From Lysinibacillus sphaericus OT4b.31 (GTDB taxonomy: Bacteria; Bacillota; Bacilli; Bacillales_A; Planococcaceae), in assembly GCF_000392615.1 (NCBI RefSeq), contig NZ_KB933398.1:2866702-2930701 (forward strand): a stretch of 64,000 bases of DNA, given 5' to 3'. The translations under genes and the position numbers were made by a program. The notes below the pieces were generated by a model. It was not told the DNA's origin. It did not search any database and was given only the letters and a program-made list of their open reading frames with translations. Positions 25,979-35,151 of this stretch are shown here, in pieces. Positions within the stretch are counted from its first letter, which is position 1. Each line of letters begins with the position of its first letter.

Positions 25979-26251
25979 ATGAAAAAAAACTTACTACTAT
26001 TAGCAATTGTTGTACTATTGGCAATCATTCCGCTATTTGTACAAAAAGGTGCAGAATTTGGTGGAGCAGACGGCGAAGCGGAAGCAGCAATTGGTGAAAT
26101 TAATGCCGAATACGAGCCGTGGTTCGAAAGTTTTTGGGAGCCACCAAGTGGTGAAATTGAGAGCTTGTTATTCGTTCTTCAAGCCGCACTTGGTGCTAGT
26201 TTTATAGGCTATTTCATCGGCTACATGCGTGGCAAACATAAAGAAGGTTAA
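25979..26251 (+). CDS. cbiN: Cobalt transporter small subunit CbiN
   Basis: 90 residues with two membrane helices (LLLLAIVVLLAIIPLFV near the start and LLFVLQAALGASFIGYFIGY near the end) and an extracytoplasmic loop containing EFGGADGEAEAAI and YEPWFESFWEPPSGEIESLLF, typical of CbiN. The ATG at 25979 follows AAGGAGG. CbiN pairs with CbiM during cobalt loading. Confidence 0.93.
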   Translation: MKKNLLLLAIVVLLAIIPLFVQKGAEFGGADGEAEAAIGEINAEYEPWFESFWEPPSGEIESLLFVLQAALGASFIGYFIGYMRGKHKEG

Positions 26252-26254
26252 GCG

Positions 26255-27031
26255 ATGCTACTCATTGATAAGTATGCTTATATGAATAAGCTAGCATCTG
26301 TTCATCCGCTAGAAAAAATGACGCTTTCCCTTGGTCTTCTACTACTGTCGCTTATCATGAGAAATGAACAAATTTCACTCATTACATTTATTGTGATGAG
26401 TGCTTTTATCATTGTCGGTGCAAAAATTCCCATTATGTATTTTGCCAAGTTATTACTACTACCAGGATTCTTTTTACTTACTAGTTTAGTATCCATTTTA
26501 TTTTCTATTGTGCCTTCACCTAGCACACTTCCTACACACTTTTGGTCATACTCACTCAAAGGTGGTTGGATAATTTTTATTGGCAGTGCGAGCATCGAAA
26601 CAGCGCAGCAGCTTTTTTTCATCGTCCTTGGCAGCATTAGCTGTCTGTATTTTTTAATTCTTACGACATCGGTACAATCTATTTGCTATGTTCTACGACA
26701 ATGGCGGCTTCCCGTTCTATTTGTTGAATTAGTAGAATTAACGTATCGTTTTATTTTTATTTTTTTAGACAGTATGCAAAAAATTCATCTTGCCCAGCAG
26801 GCTCGATTAGGTTACCGTTCCCCGATGCAATGGTTACGCTCAATTTCAATGCTAATTGCAGCGTTATTCGCAGAGATGTTCCAACGAAGTCGTGAGCTCA
26901 ACAATGCAATGCAGGCACGCGGTGGTGAAACAGTCTATTGGCAAGAGAATTTTACCCCTAGCATGAAAAACTGGCTAGGTATTGCTGTTATTTTTATATT
27001 CCTCATCATTTATGGAGGTTTTTTCACATGA
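26255..27031 (+). CDS. cbiQ: Cobalt ECF transporter permease CbiQ
   Basis: 258 residues, an EcfT-type protein with several hydrophobic helices. Helix-loop signature near the C-terminus includes QQARLGYRSPMQWLRS and ELNNAMQARGGE, the arginine-containing coupling motifs that contact the ATPase. Its stop overlaps the cbiO ATG by 4 bases. Confidence 0.93.
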   Translation: MLLIDKYAYMNKLASVHPLEKMTLSLGLLLLSLIMRNEQISLITFIVMSAFIIVGAKIPIMYFAKLLLLPGFFLLTSLVSILFSIVPSPSTLPTHFWSYSLKGGWIIFIGSASIETAQQLFFIVLGSISCLYFLILTTSVQSICYVLRQWRLPVLFVELVELTYRFIFIFLDSMQKIHLAQQARLGYRSPMQWLRSISMLIAALFAEMFQRSRELNNAMQARGGETVYWQENFTPSMKNWLGIAVIFIFLIIYGGFFT

Positions 27032-27867
27032 CGACAGATTTATATTTTGAACTAAAACAATTATCCTACGTTTACGCAGATGGAACCTATGCTTTAACCG
27101 ATATTACCCTTCAAATTCCAAAAGGCAAAAAGATTGCATTACTTGGACATAATGGTGCAGGAAAATCAACGTTATTTCAGCATCTAAATGGCATTTTGAA
27201 ACCAACCGCTGGTAGTATAGCATTTTGCGGCAAAGAAATTCACTATAGCAGAAAAGAATTAAAGGCATTACGGCAACAGGTTGGTATTGTGTTTCAGGAT
27301 GCCGATAATCAGCTTTTTTCTGGGACAGTGAAGCAGGATATTGCATTTGGGCCACTTAATCTTGGTTGGGCCGCTGAAAAAATTGAAGAAAAAATAGCAT
27401 GGGCCGTTGTACAAACTGAAATTGCAGCATTGCTTGATAAACCGATTCATTTTTTGAGTGTAGGGCAGAAAAAACGTGTGGCCATGGCAGGTGTTTTAGC
27501 AATGGAACCATCCGTATTATTATTAGATGAGCCAACTGCAGGGCTCGATAATTATTATGCTGCACAAGTTTTACAATACCTAGCCAAATTAGAAGATGGT
27601 GACAGAACCATTTTACTAGCAACCCATGACATTTCACTCGCTTATGAATGGGCAGATCAAATTATCGTTATGGTGGCCGGGAAGATTATTTATAACGGCG
27701 ATCCAGTAGCCCTGTTTTATCAAGAGGATTTACTTGAACAGGCCCACCTTGAACGGCCATGGGTCTTTGAAATGGCGTTGGCCTTACAACACAAAAAACT
27801 ATTTGAGAAAAATATTACGATACCGCGTTCGCAGGAAGATTTACAAAGACTTATTGAACAACTTTAA
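27028..27867 (+). CDS. cbiO: Cobalt ECF transporter ATPase CbiO
   Basis: 279 residues of ABC ATPase: Walker A LGHNGAGKST (about 38-47), Q-loop IVFQDADNQLF, signature LSVGQKKRVAMAG, Walker B VLLLDEPTAGLD, switch His in ATHDISLA. The NQLF element after the Q-loop is typical of ECF ATPases. Last gene of the cobalt importer operon; no clear terminator directly after it. Confidence 0.95.
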   Translation: MTTDLYFELKQLSYVYADGTYALTDITLQIPKGKKIALLGHNGAGKSTLFQHLNGILKPTAGSIAFCGKEIHYSRKELKALRQQVGIVFQDADNQLFSGTVKQDIAFGPLNLGWAAEKIEEKIAWAVVQTEIAALLDKPIHFLSVGQKKRVAMAGVLAMEPSVLLLDEPTAGLDNYYAAQVLQYLAKLEDGDRTILLATHDISLAYEWADQIIVMVAGKIIYNGDPVALFYQEDLLEQAHLERPWVFEMALALQHKKLFEKNITIPRSQEDLQRLIEQL

Positions 27868-27956
27868 GACAATGTTTTAGGAACATAGCATTTTTCGGAC
27901 TTTAATTGCGGGCCTTTCACCTGTACTTGAATCGACGTTCCTTGATTCCTATCTCA

Positions 27957-28030
27957 CAAATCTAGTAGAGGGTGACTCCACCACTGTACGTACGGTTCTC
28001 TCTTATTAAGAACCGTTACACCTGTGCATC
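27957..28030 (-). repeat. Probable group II intron 3'-end relic (domain V/VI-like)
   Basis: On the minus strand the stretch GAACCGTACGTACAGTGGTG followed by CACCCTCTACTAGA resembles the 3' end of the clearer intron relic at 37921-37990 (GAACCGTACGTACGGTGGTG, then CACTCCCTCCTACTCGA). No maturase or 5' part is adjacent. It lies between cbiO and the protease gene. Otherwise the 297-base gap 27868-28164 shows nothing I recognise. Confidence 0.4.
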
Positions 28031-28164
28031 AAAGATGTGAAGTCGGTCTCTATTAAATATAAATTCTTGGAAAAATATTTACTTATATCCTTATATTATG
28101 AAACTTTTTTATCGTTCGTTCGTAATAGTATAGTTGTGACTTACATTAAAAGGAGAGAAAACAA

Positions 28165-31100
28165 GTGAAGAACTGGATTAAGAAATCAATGGCTGTAGGT
28201 GCATCTGCTGCACTAATGGTTCCTGCTGCTTCTGCCTTTGCAGAAGCGCCACAAAACATAGCGAAGAACCCAGAGTCTGTGAAAAATACTGTCGCTAGCA
28301 ATCAGGAACAAATTCTAAAGCAATTCAACAATGAAAAAGAATGGATTAGTAAGGATACAATTATCGTCAAGCATTCAGGACTTGCTAAGAACGCTCATAA
28401 AAAAATTGGCTCTAAAGTAATCCGCTCTATCCCTTCATTAGGTTACGATGTTATCCAACTTAACAAAGGAGTAACGCTAGAAAAAGCAGTTTCATATTAT
28501 GCCAAGCAAGTAGGGGTTAAAAGTGTATCTCCAAGCTACGTGTATCATGCCTTTGACACAGGAGAAGATCCAAAGAAAAAGGATATGTATCATCTAAACC
28601 TGCTTCAAATTGATAAGGCCTTAGAATTAGCAGGTGATCATGAGGTAAAAGTAGCAGTTATCGATTCTGGTGTGGATTTTAAACATCCTGAGCTAAAATC
28701 TCAAGTGCTTCCACCATATAATGCAGCAGCACCTGCCAATTCCACTTATCCTGGTGACCATGGAACACATGTAGCAGGTATTATTGGAGCGGCAAAAGAT
28801 AATGCTGTAGGAGGACATGGGGTTAATCCAAAAGCCAAGATTCTTCCAATTGATGTATTCAACGGCAAAGATGGTGCCAATGATTTCGTCATTGCACAAG
28901 GAATCCTTCATGCCATTGAGCAAGGCGCTGATGTTATTAACATGAGCCTTGGCGGCTATGGAGAATCTCCATTAATGAAAGAAGCCGTTCAGAAAGCGAT
29001 TGATAATGGCATTACCGTCGTAGCAGCTGCGGGAAATGAATCGACAGATAATTACTCCTTCCCTGCTTCTTTCGAAGGCGTTATTAGCGTAGGTTCTACG
29101 AATGAAAGAAACAAACTATCAAGCTATTCAAACTACGGTCCATCGGTTGACGTGGTAGCTCCAGGTGAAGATGTCTACAGTACTGTTCATGATGAGAAAA
29201 AAGGATCTTCCTTTGTAAAATTTAGCGGAACATCTATGGCATCTCCTGTCGTTGCAGGTGTGGCATCCCTACTAAAATCAAAATATCCAAATCTAAAACC
29301 TCATGAAATTGAAGCTATTCTTGAAATGACCGCAAAGGATTTAGGCGAGAAAGGCTATGATCTTACGTATGGACATGGTCTTGTCGACCCTATAAAAGCC
29401 TTACAGTTTGATTTAAAAAATCTACCTAAACAGTATTCAGAAACAAAAGATGAGCGAATGAAAAACGCAAAAGACCTTAAAAAGAATGTTTTGAATACAG
29501 AAAAAGGTGAATTCAAGCAACCGGATGAAAAAAAATGGTACAAGGTTGATTTAGATTCAAATGAATATGCGCAACTAACATTAAAAGGTGCAAATAAATT
29601 CGATTATGCAGTTGATTTGTACTTCTACCCTAAAGGTCATAAAGGTGAAGTAGAACCTATCAATGTGAATGATGTCCGCGTAGGAAAACAAGAAGGATAC
29701 CTATTTAAAGCAGATCAAGAAGGAACCCTCCTTGTTGGTGTAAAAGATCATAATGGTAGCTATAGTTTAAAGGGCGAATCTAACTACATCTTAACAGCTC
29801 AAACAACTAAGGAATTACCAATTGATTCATTAGATAAGAACAATGTAGAGAAAATTAAACAATTCCCATTCAGTACAGCAGGGAAAAACTATACCCTACT
29901 ATCTAAAGATCAACAAAGTGACCAAGATTATTTTACATTTACAGTAAAAGAACCAACAACGCTGAAATTTGATGTATCGGGTATTCCAGGTGTTACAGCA
30001 TCGATGGAACTTTATTTAAAAGAAGACTTCGCTAATATACCGACAGAAGAACTTAATGAAGAAGAATCGGATGAGGCTTATCCAATTCAAACATCCTACG
30101 GCATGGATAAAGGAGACGGAGTAAGCCTTATTGTTGATGCTATTCCCGATGAAGAGTATGTACTTAGCGTATCTAATGACAGCGGTAGCGATTTTTCACT
30201 TGACATGTTCTTTAGCGGAGGCATTGAAGTTCAAGAGAGCATAAGTGAATCAATGATTCCTTACACATTAAAAGGAGAAGTCGTTACCCTTCCTGAAGAT
30301 GAAGACGGACTTCCATTAAATGACGAAATACTAGAAGACAACGTACAAAATGATGATGTTTTACCTGTAACTCCAAATAAAGCTAAAAAAAATAATCAAA
30401 TAAATGATTTAATGAGTATGTTCATGAGTCCAACTGGTATGGGAAGTCTGGAAGATGTGGATGTAATTATGGAGAAAGCGATTCGTTTTGATATTGGAAA
30501 AGATCAAAAAGCATACTTCCAAACAGAAAATGATGAAGATTACTTTTTATTTAAAGCAAAAGAAGATGCCGTTTATGGTTTCCATATTAATAAAGGCATG
30601 AACCAAGCACCAGCTGGAACGATTTTTGAATATGATGAGGAAACAAATGAATTATTACCAGTTTCTTCATTAACAAATGATTTGGGATTAATCAGTCTAC
30701 TTCTAGGCACAACAACTGATGAAAACGAGGCCAAGACAATTGCCTTGAAAAAAGATAAAACCTATGTTGTAAGTGTAGCCAATTATGGTGGCCGTTCTTC
30801 TGAACCATACACACTTAAAACAAGTAAAATGGCAGATATTCCAACAGATAATAATACAGAAAATAATACACCAATAAAAGCTCAAATGATTCAACCTGGT
30901 AGTACTTTTAAAGACCATCTCATTTATAAAGATGATACTGATTTCTACTACTATAAACAACAAGGCAAAGATGAGGTCATGAGTCTTCTTGTTTCTTCCG
31001 TACCATTTACGAATGAACAGCTAAATCAATTACCTAAAGAGCTTCAAAAAGAATTAAAATTTTCAGGCTCCATTATTGAAGATACAAATGGTAATATGGA

Positions 31101-31680
31101 AATCGATCCAAAAGAAATGGAAACAGAAATTCCATTTGGGCAAGGTGAAAACTTAATTGAAATACTACTCGGTATTTCTGGCACAACAGATGTAAATACT
31201 TCATTTAAAGCGAAAAAAGATCGCGGTTATTTTATTGTTGTGAATGGCGCGAATCTTGGACAAGTATCACTGCAACCATATACTTTAACGATGTTTGATC
31301 ATAATAGAGTAGATGAAGATGCAGATTCTGAGTTAGTTAATGGTGTACCAACAAAACCATCTCAGCTGACAAAAAAAGACGATAAATGGGTAGCAACTCA
31401 ATATCTTAATGCAGGTGTTCCATTTGGAGATAAGGACTATTTTGAATTTACCAATGACAGCAAACGCGATGTGTTCTTCTCTCTACAAACTGAAAAAGCA
31501 CTAGATGGCGTCATCCGTATTATTGATGCAAAAGGAAAAACAGTAGAAACCTTAGATCTTTACGGAGCTGAAGATGCTGAAGTAGGTACAGTCGAACTCG
31601 ACAAAGGAACATACTATATTGAAGTAAGTGAAGTAGACGGCAAAGCTAGCACACAGCCATATACACTTGAAATAAAATAA
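28165..31680 (+). CDS. Large secreted subtilisin-like serine protease (S8) with long C-terminal region
   Basis: 1171 residues. Signal peptide MKNWIKKSMAVGASAALMVP...AFAEA (cleavage near 27), an I9-like prodomain to about 135, and the S8 catalytic domain about 140-415 with Asp167 (VIDSG), His199 (HGTHVAG), oxyanion Asn291 (AAAGNES) and Ser357 (GTSMASP). The remaining 750 residues contain at least four repeats that look like bacterial pre-peptidase C-terminal (PPC) beta-sandwich domains, with recurring D-x-DYFxF and YxLxV patterns (QDYFTFTV, EDYFLFKA, KDYFEFTN). Strong AAAGGAGAG site before the GTG start. Probably digests external protein; substrate unknown. Confidence 0.92.
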   Translation: MKNWIKKSMAVGASAALMVPAASAFAEAPQNIAKNPESVKNTVASNQEQILKQFNNEKEWISKDTIIVKHSGLAKNAHKKIGSKVIRSIPSLGYDVIQLNKGVTLEKAVSYYAKQVGVKSVSPSYVYHAFDTGEDPKKKDMYHLNLLQIDKALELAGDHEVKVAVIDSGVDFKHPELKSQVLPPYNAAAPANSTYPGDHGTHVAGIIGAAKDNAVGGHGVNPKAKILPIDVFNGKDGANDFVIAQGILHAIEQGADVINMSLGGYGESPLMKEAVQKAIDNGITVVAAAGNESTDNYSFPASFEGVISVGSTNERNKLSSYSNYGPSVDVVAPGEDVYSTVHDEKKGSSFVKFSGTSMASPVVAGVASLLKSKYPNLKPHEIEAILEMTAKDLGEKGYDLTYGHGLVDPIKALQFDLKNLPKQYSETKDERMKNAKDLKKNVLNTEKGEFKQPDEKKWYKVDLDSNEYAQLTLKGANKFDYAVDLYFYPKGHKGEVEPINVNDVRVGKQEGYLFKADQEGTLLVGVKDHNGSYSLKGESNYILTAQTTKELPIDSLDKNNVEKIKQFPFSTAGKNYTLLSKDQQSDQDYFTFTVKEPTTLKFDVSGIPGVTASMELYLKEDFANIPTEELNEEESDEAYPIQTSYGMDKGDGVSLIVDAIPDEEYVLSVSNDSGSDFSLDMFFSGGIEVQESISESMIPYTLKGEVVTLPEDEDGLPLNDEILEDNVQNDDVLPVTPNKAKKNNQINDLMSMFMSPTGMGSLEDVDVIMEKAIRFDIGKDQKAYFQTENDEDYFLFKAKEDAVYGFHINKGMNQAPAGTIFEYDEETNELLPVSSLTNDLGLISLLLGTTTDENEAKTIALKKDKTYVVSVANYGGRSSEPYTLKTSKMADIPTDNNTENNTPIKAQMIQPGSTFKDHLIYKDDTDFYYYKQQGKDEVMSLLVSSVPFTNEQLNQLPKELQKELKFSGSIIEDTNGNMEIDPKEMETEIPFGQGENLIEILLGISGTTDVNTSFKAKKDRGYFIVVNGANLGQVSLQPYTLTMFDHNRVDEDADSELVNGVPTKPSQLTKKDDKWVATQYLNAGVPFGDKDYFEFTNDSKRDVFFSLQTEKALDGVIRIIDAKGKTVETLDLYGAEDAEVGTVELDKGTYYIEVSEVDGKASTQPYTLEIK

Positions 31681-31844
31681 CATCTAAATCCCTTGACTGA
31701 AAAATGGACTTAGTAGAAGGACAGAAATTTCGGTTGAAGGTAGTGTAGTAAAGCCACTTTTTTAGATTTATCTTTTCAAGAAAACAATTAATAAGTGAAG
31801 GAATGTCCCCTAGATGATAGAAAATCTAGGGGATTTTCTCAGAT

Positions 31845-31885
31845 TGTAGACAAACTCAATTTTTTGAGTTTGTCTACATTTTTTT
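31845..31885 (+). terminator. Terminator-like long hairpin, also the left edge of repeat copy 1
   Basis: Fifteen-base stem TGTAGACAAACTCAA / TTGAGTTTGTCTACA followed by a T-run. A near copy lies at 62546-62590 next to the same repeat, so it belongs to the repeat unit, but it could also end protease transcription. Confidence 0.7.
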
Positions 31886-32045
31886 CTTTTAAACATAGAA
31901 GTTTCTATAGGAACCTGTTGATTTCCGCTAGGGCGGACGCTTTTTACGGGCACGGCTTCTGTCTCCTCGTCGCTACGCTTCTGCGGGGCCTTTTCGCTCA
32001 TGCTATTCCCGCAGAAGTCGCCGCCTGCGCTCCTTTCAACTAATG
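31886..32045 (+). repeat. GC-rich fold-back dispersed repeat, copy 1
   Basis: About 150 bases containing CTCCTCGTCGCTACGCTTC, GGCGGACGC near the left and GTCGCCGCC near the right, so the ends can pair. Highly similar sequences lie at 37318-37445 and 62615-62715. It has no supported coding content; the short frames inside it are by-products of its GC-rich composition. Confidence 0.85.
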
Positions 32046-32340
32046 GTCGTCTATAAATGATTGAGGTGATGGATAGGAGGACGAACAATAGTAATAATGA
32101 ACGACATCCATTAGAAATGCTGACATCAGAAAATCATTGAACGTCCTTTTTGGGCGCATCATGTTGAAGAAGCCGATATTTACGTCATCAAAGAGACATA
32201 AAACTGATTGCAATGACTGCCACCAACGCTATTGAAAAAATTAAAATGGAAGTTTTTTTGAATTCTGCTTCATTTACTTGATAGGGCGGGTCTTTAGGAA
32301 CACGGACTTCATAGAGGGCACAGTATGCGTGGATGAAAGT
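32046..32340. other. Degenerate interval with a membrane-protein C-terminal fragment
   Basis: No intact gene. On the minus strand, 32188-32340 reads a frame ending EVRVPKDPPYQVNEAEFKKT followed by a hydrophobic segment (SILIFSIALVAVIAISF) and a stop, which looks like the end of a small membrane protein whose start is missing. The rest (32046-32187) shows nothing I recognise. Confidence 0.3.
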
Positions 32341-32491
32341 GCGCAACAATACAAAGTCCTTTCTACCGAAGCGATTTGCTGCCCTGCTTCCTTCTGATTA
32401 CACGTCATCACGAGTAACCTTGTACTTGGCTAACTTCTACACAATCTTCTCGGTTCGGGACTCCCCTATAGATTGCATCTATGCTCGGCAC
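32341..32491 (-). mobile_element. Group II intron 5'-end fragment (domain I), class C-like position
   Basis: From 32491 leftwards the minus strand reads GTGCCGAGC, then GGGGAGTCCCGAACCGAGAAG, GTTAGCCAAGTACAAGG and GCAAATCGCTTCGGTAG, the recurring blocks of bacterial group II intron domain I. It begins directly after the T-run of the GNAT gene terminator, the insertion preference of class C introns. Maturase and 3' domains are absent here. Confidence 0.6.
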
Positions 32492-32527
32492 AAAAAAAGC
32501 ATCTTCATCCGTGATGGACGAGATACT
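32492..32527 (-). terminator. Terminator of the GNAT gene
   Basis: Stem AGTATCT..TCC / GGA..AGATGCT followed on the minus strand by seven T. The intron fragment starts at the next base. Confidence 0.75.
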
Positions 32528-32532
32528 TTTTT

Positions 32533-32973
32533 CTAACTGAAGTATTTAACATAGTTACTATATTGATCCTGTACCATTTCAAGTTTTTCATATAGCTTAC
32601 GTGCATTTACATTATCTGTTGCGGTTTGCAGCGTCACATAGCGAGCATACTGCTGCTCACAATATTGAAATACCTTTTCCATCAATGCCTTGCCCACCCC
32701 TAGGCCCCTAGCATCTTCCGTTACATAGATATCATTTAAAATATACGCACGCTGTAAAGCAATAGAAGAAAATGTCGGATATAATTGTGCAAAGCCAATT
32801 GTTGTGCCATTTTCCACAGCTATAAAAATAACTGATTCTTTTAAAGCCAGTCGTAGTTGTAAAAAAGCCTTCGCACTGCTTACATCGGATTCAATCCCAT
32901 AGAACTGGCGATATTCATCAAAAAGCACTGTTAGCTCTTCGAGTTCATTCATTGTTGCTTGAAGTATTTCCAT
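32533..32973 (-). CDS. GNAT-family N-acetyltransferase
   Basis: 146 residues with the GNAT acetyl-CoA site: an N-terminal ATMNELEELTVLFDEYRQF, central strand IFIAVENGTTIGFAQLYP, and the pyrophosphate loop DARGLGVGKALMEKVFQYC (Q/RxxGxG/A type; here ARGLGVGKA) followed by VTLQTATDNVNARKLYEKLE. Transfers an acetyl group from acetyl-CoA to an amine; the acceptor is unknown. Appears monocistronic, with a terminator just after the stop codon. Confidence 0.88.
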   Translation of the reverse strand: MEILQATMNELEELTVLFDEYRQFYGIESDVSSAKAFLQLRLALKESVIFIAVENGTTIGFAQLYPTFSSIALQRAYILNDIYVTEDARGLGVGKALMEKVFQYCEQQYARYVTLQTATDNVNARKLYEKLEMVQDQYSNYVKYFS

Positions 32974-33090
32974 TCCATTCTCCCCTTGTGTCTACCCATG
33001 AATGTCTTAAATTATGAATCTAGTTTTCATTATAAAGGAAATAATGGTATAAAGAAAAGAATTTCCATCCATTTCAAGCAAATATCCACT

Positions 33091-34188
33091 TCAGCATGGC
33101 TTTTCATCTAAGTATTCGGCAACTTTTTGCACAATATGCTTCCAGTTTAATTCCGCTCTTGCAAATGCTTGGAGGTGCTCGCATGTAGCAGCCAGTAATG
33201 CTTCCTGCTTTGTTACTTGCTGCAATGTGCGCCCTACACTTTGCCAATCATGTGTCGGATGAATCGTCCCAAAACGTTGATGATGGGTAATATCAGCAGC
33301 ACCGTCAACATCGGTCGTAACGATATAACAGCCATTCTTAGCTGCTTCAGCAAATACGTGTGCATAACACTCTACTAACGAGGTAAGGCAAAAGATTTTG
33401 GCTTGCCTATACTCTACCTCTAATTGAAATTTATCGTAAATGGGTCCTACTAGCATTACTTGAGAGCCAAACGGATTTCCTTCAAGAATATCCTGTAACT
33501 CTTTCTTAAATTCGTCTGACATGGGGCCAACTAAACGGAATTCCCAATCTGAGAGCTCAGCGGCTAAAAACGCTTTTACAGCCAATATTATTTGTTTTTC
33601 AGGCGCATCTAAACGGCCTACTGTTAGTATTCTATTTGTTTTCTCGTTAAACGAAACAGGCTCTGTATGGAATAGTTCATAAAAGCCATTTGGTATATGT
33701 TTAATATCTAAATTCACAAATTGATGAAGAGACTTTTGAATGGCTTCACATTCAGAGGAAACAACATCGCAAAGTTGGAGCAACTCTACAAAATAAGGAT
33801 AGGTCTTTAATCGATTTAACCAAAATCGATTGACATCCAACTTCATATAGATTTTACCGTTCGGATTGAATTTCTTATACGTCTTCAGTATTGACAAATA
33901 AGATGGATATGGTCCAATTGCAAATGCGATATCAATATCTTGTGCTTGTTCGATTAAGTAAGAATTCATATTCGCTTCATAATCATCTTGAAAAGGAATA
34001 TGTTGAAAAGTAACTGAAGGAAATGTTTGTTTGAGTAGTTTTTCATTCATTTCAGTAGTTAAAATAGTTACATCATATCCTAAATATTCTCCTAATAAAA
34101 TAGGAACAAGGCAAAGGTCTTTGAACATATGTGCGTCAGAGAGCTTATACGATTCCACACTGCAAATAAAAGCTATTTTTTTTGACAT
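33091..34188 (-). CDS. Glycosyltransferase, GT4-like (GT-B fold)
   Basis: About 365 residues from the ATG at 34188, four bases after a run of G (GGGGGG). The C-terminal half has the GT4 pattern: RILTVGRLDAPEKQIILAVKAF, FRLVGPMSDEF, and the late donor-site block IFCLTSLVECYAHVFAEAAKNGCYIVTTD with a conserved glutamate. The N-terminal half would bind the acceptor. It lies divergently from a GT2/CapE/RmlD cluster and may act in the same surface glycan. Sugar and acceptor are unknown. Confidence 0.82.
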   Translation of the reverse strand: MSKKIAFICSVESYKLSDAHMFKDLCLVPILLGEYLGYDVTILTTEMNEKLLKQTFPSVTFQHIPFQDDYEANMNSYLIEQAQDIDIAFAIGPYPSYLSILKTYKKFNPNGKIYMKLDVNRFWLNRLKTYPYFVELLQLCDVVSSECEAIQKSLHQFVNLDIKHIPNGFYELFHTEPVSFNEKTNRILTVGRLDAPEKQIILAVKAFLAAELSDWEFRLVGPMSDEFKKELQDILEGNPFGSQVMLVGPIYDKFQLEVEYRQAKIFCLTSLVECYAHVFAEAAKNGCYIVTTDVDGAADITHHQRFGTIHPTHDWQSVGRTLQQVTKQEALLAATCEHLQAFARAELNWKHIVQKVAEYLDEKPC

Positions 34189-34529
34189 AGTACCCCCCTT
34201 ATAAAAAAACTCTAAATATAGCATATGTAGTCTCCGCAAATAAGGTGAAAAATTATCGTTTATTGGGGCAGAAACAACCTCCTTGTTGTCATTTTAATTT
34301 TCTTATTAGCTGTAGTTTTATAAGCTAAAAATGGCTTCGTTTACTATTTAAACTATCGTGTCAAAACTCTAATTCCAAAATGAACAATAGCCTACAGAAC
34401 AAATCAATATATGCATATGGTAAAAAAGAGAGTCTTTGTGTAGATCATTAACGTATCTCTTCGTTCCCTTTATCTTTAATAATAGATTCACATAAGACTA
34501 ATGAAATGAACAAAGAATTGAGGGTGCTC

Positions 34530-35129
34530 ATGAATATTAGTTTTTTAACACCTGCTTACAATAGTGAAGAATGGATTTTAACATTGCTCGATAGTATTCC
34601 TAAAGAATATGCCTATGAAATTATCGTTTGTGATGATGGATCAACCGACAAGACATTAGCTATTTTACAAGCCTATCAACAAACATGTCCTTCATTAAAA
34701 ATATTAGTCAACCAAATCAATATCGGTGCTAGTGAGTCCTATAATCGATGTATCGCAGAAGCAACGGGCGATTATGTAGCTATCATTGATAGTGATGATC
34801 ACTATTTGCCGGCCATTAAAGACGTTTTGGCACAAGTAGATGGTCAATTTGACATCTATTACTACAACATGTTAACGAAAGCTGGCTATACATTTATTAA
34901 AAACGAAGAAAATCGTTATTCATTGCCTGGACAATTTAAAATCATTCGCAGAAGTTTAATAGGTGATGCAAAGTTTACGAAAAGAAAAGATATTGCTGGG
35001 GATTGGGACTTTAATTGCGCATTAATGAATAAAAAACCTACATGTAAATATACAGAAATAGTGGCCTACTGGTACAACTTTCCAAGAGAAAATTCAGAAT
35101 ACGATTTACATTTAAGAGGATTGAAATAA
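34530..35129 (+). CDS. Family 2 glycosyltransferase
   Basis: About 199 residues from the ATG at 34530, which has GAGGG five bases upstream. GT-A fold motifs: ISFLTPAYNSEEWILTLLDSI, EIIVCDDGSTDKTLAIL (nucleotide-binding aspartates), and YVAIIDSDDHYLPAI, the metal-binding DxD-like motif. Shorter than many GT2 enzymes (usually 250-330), so the acceptor domain is reduced. First gene of a three-gene cluster with the dehydratase and reductase genes. Confidence 0.85.
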   Translation: MNISFLTPAYNSEEWILTLLDSIPKEYAYEIIVCDDGSTDKTLAILQAYQQTCPSLKILVNQINIGASESYNRCIAEATGDYVAIIDSDDHYLPAIKDVLAQVDGQFDIYYYNMLTKAGYTFIKNEENRYSLPGQFKIIRRSLIGDAKFTKRKDIAGDWDFNCALMNKKPTCKYTEIVAYWYNFPRENSEYDLHLRGLK

Positions 35130-35151
35130 GGAGGTGCAAACATACAATACG

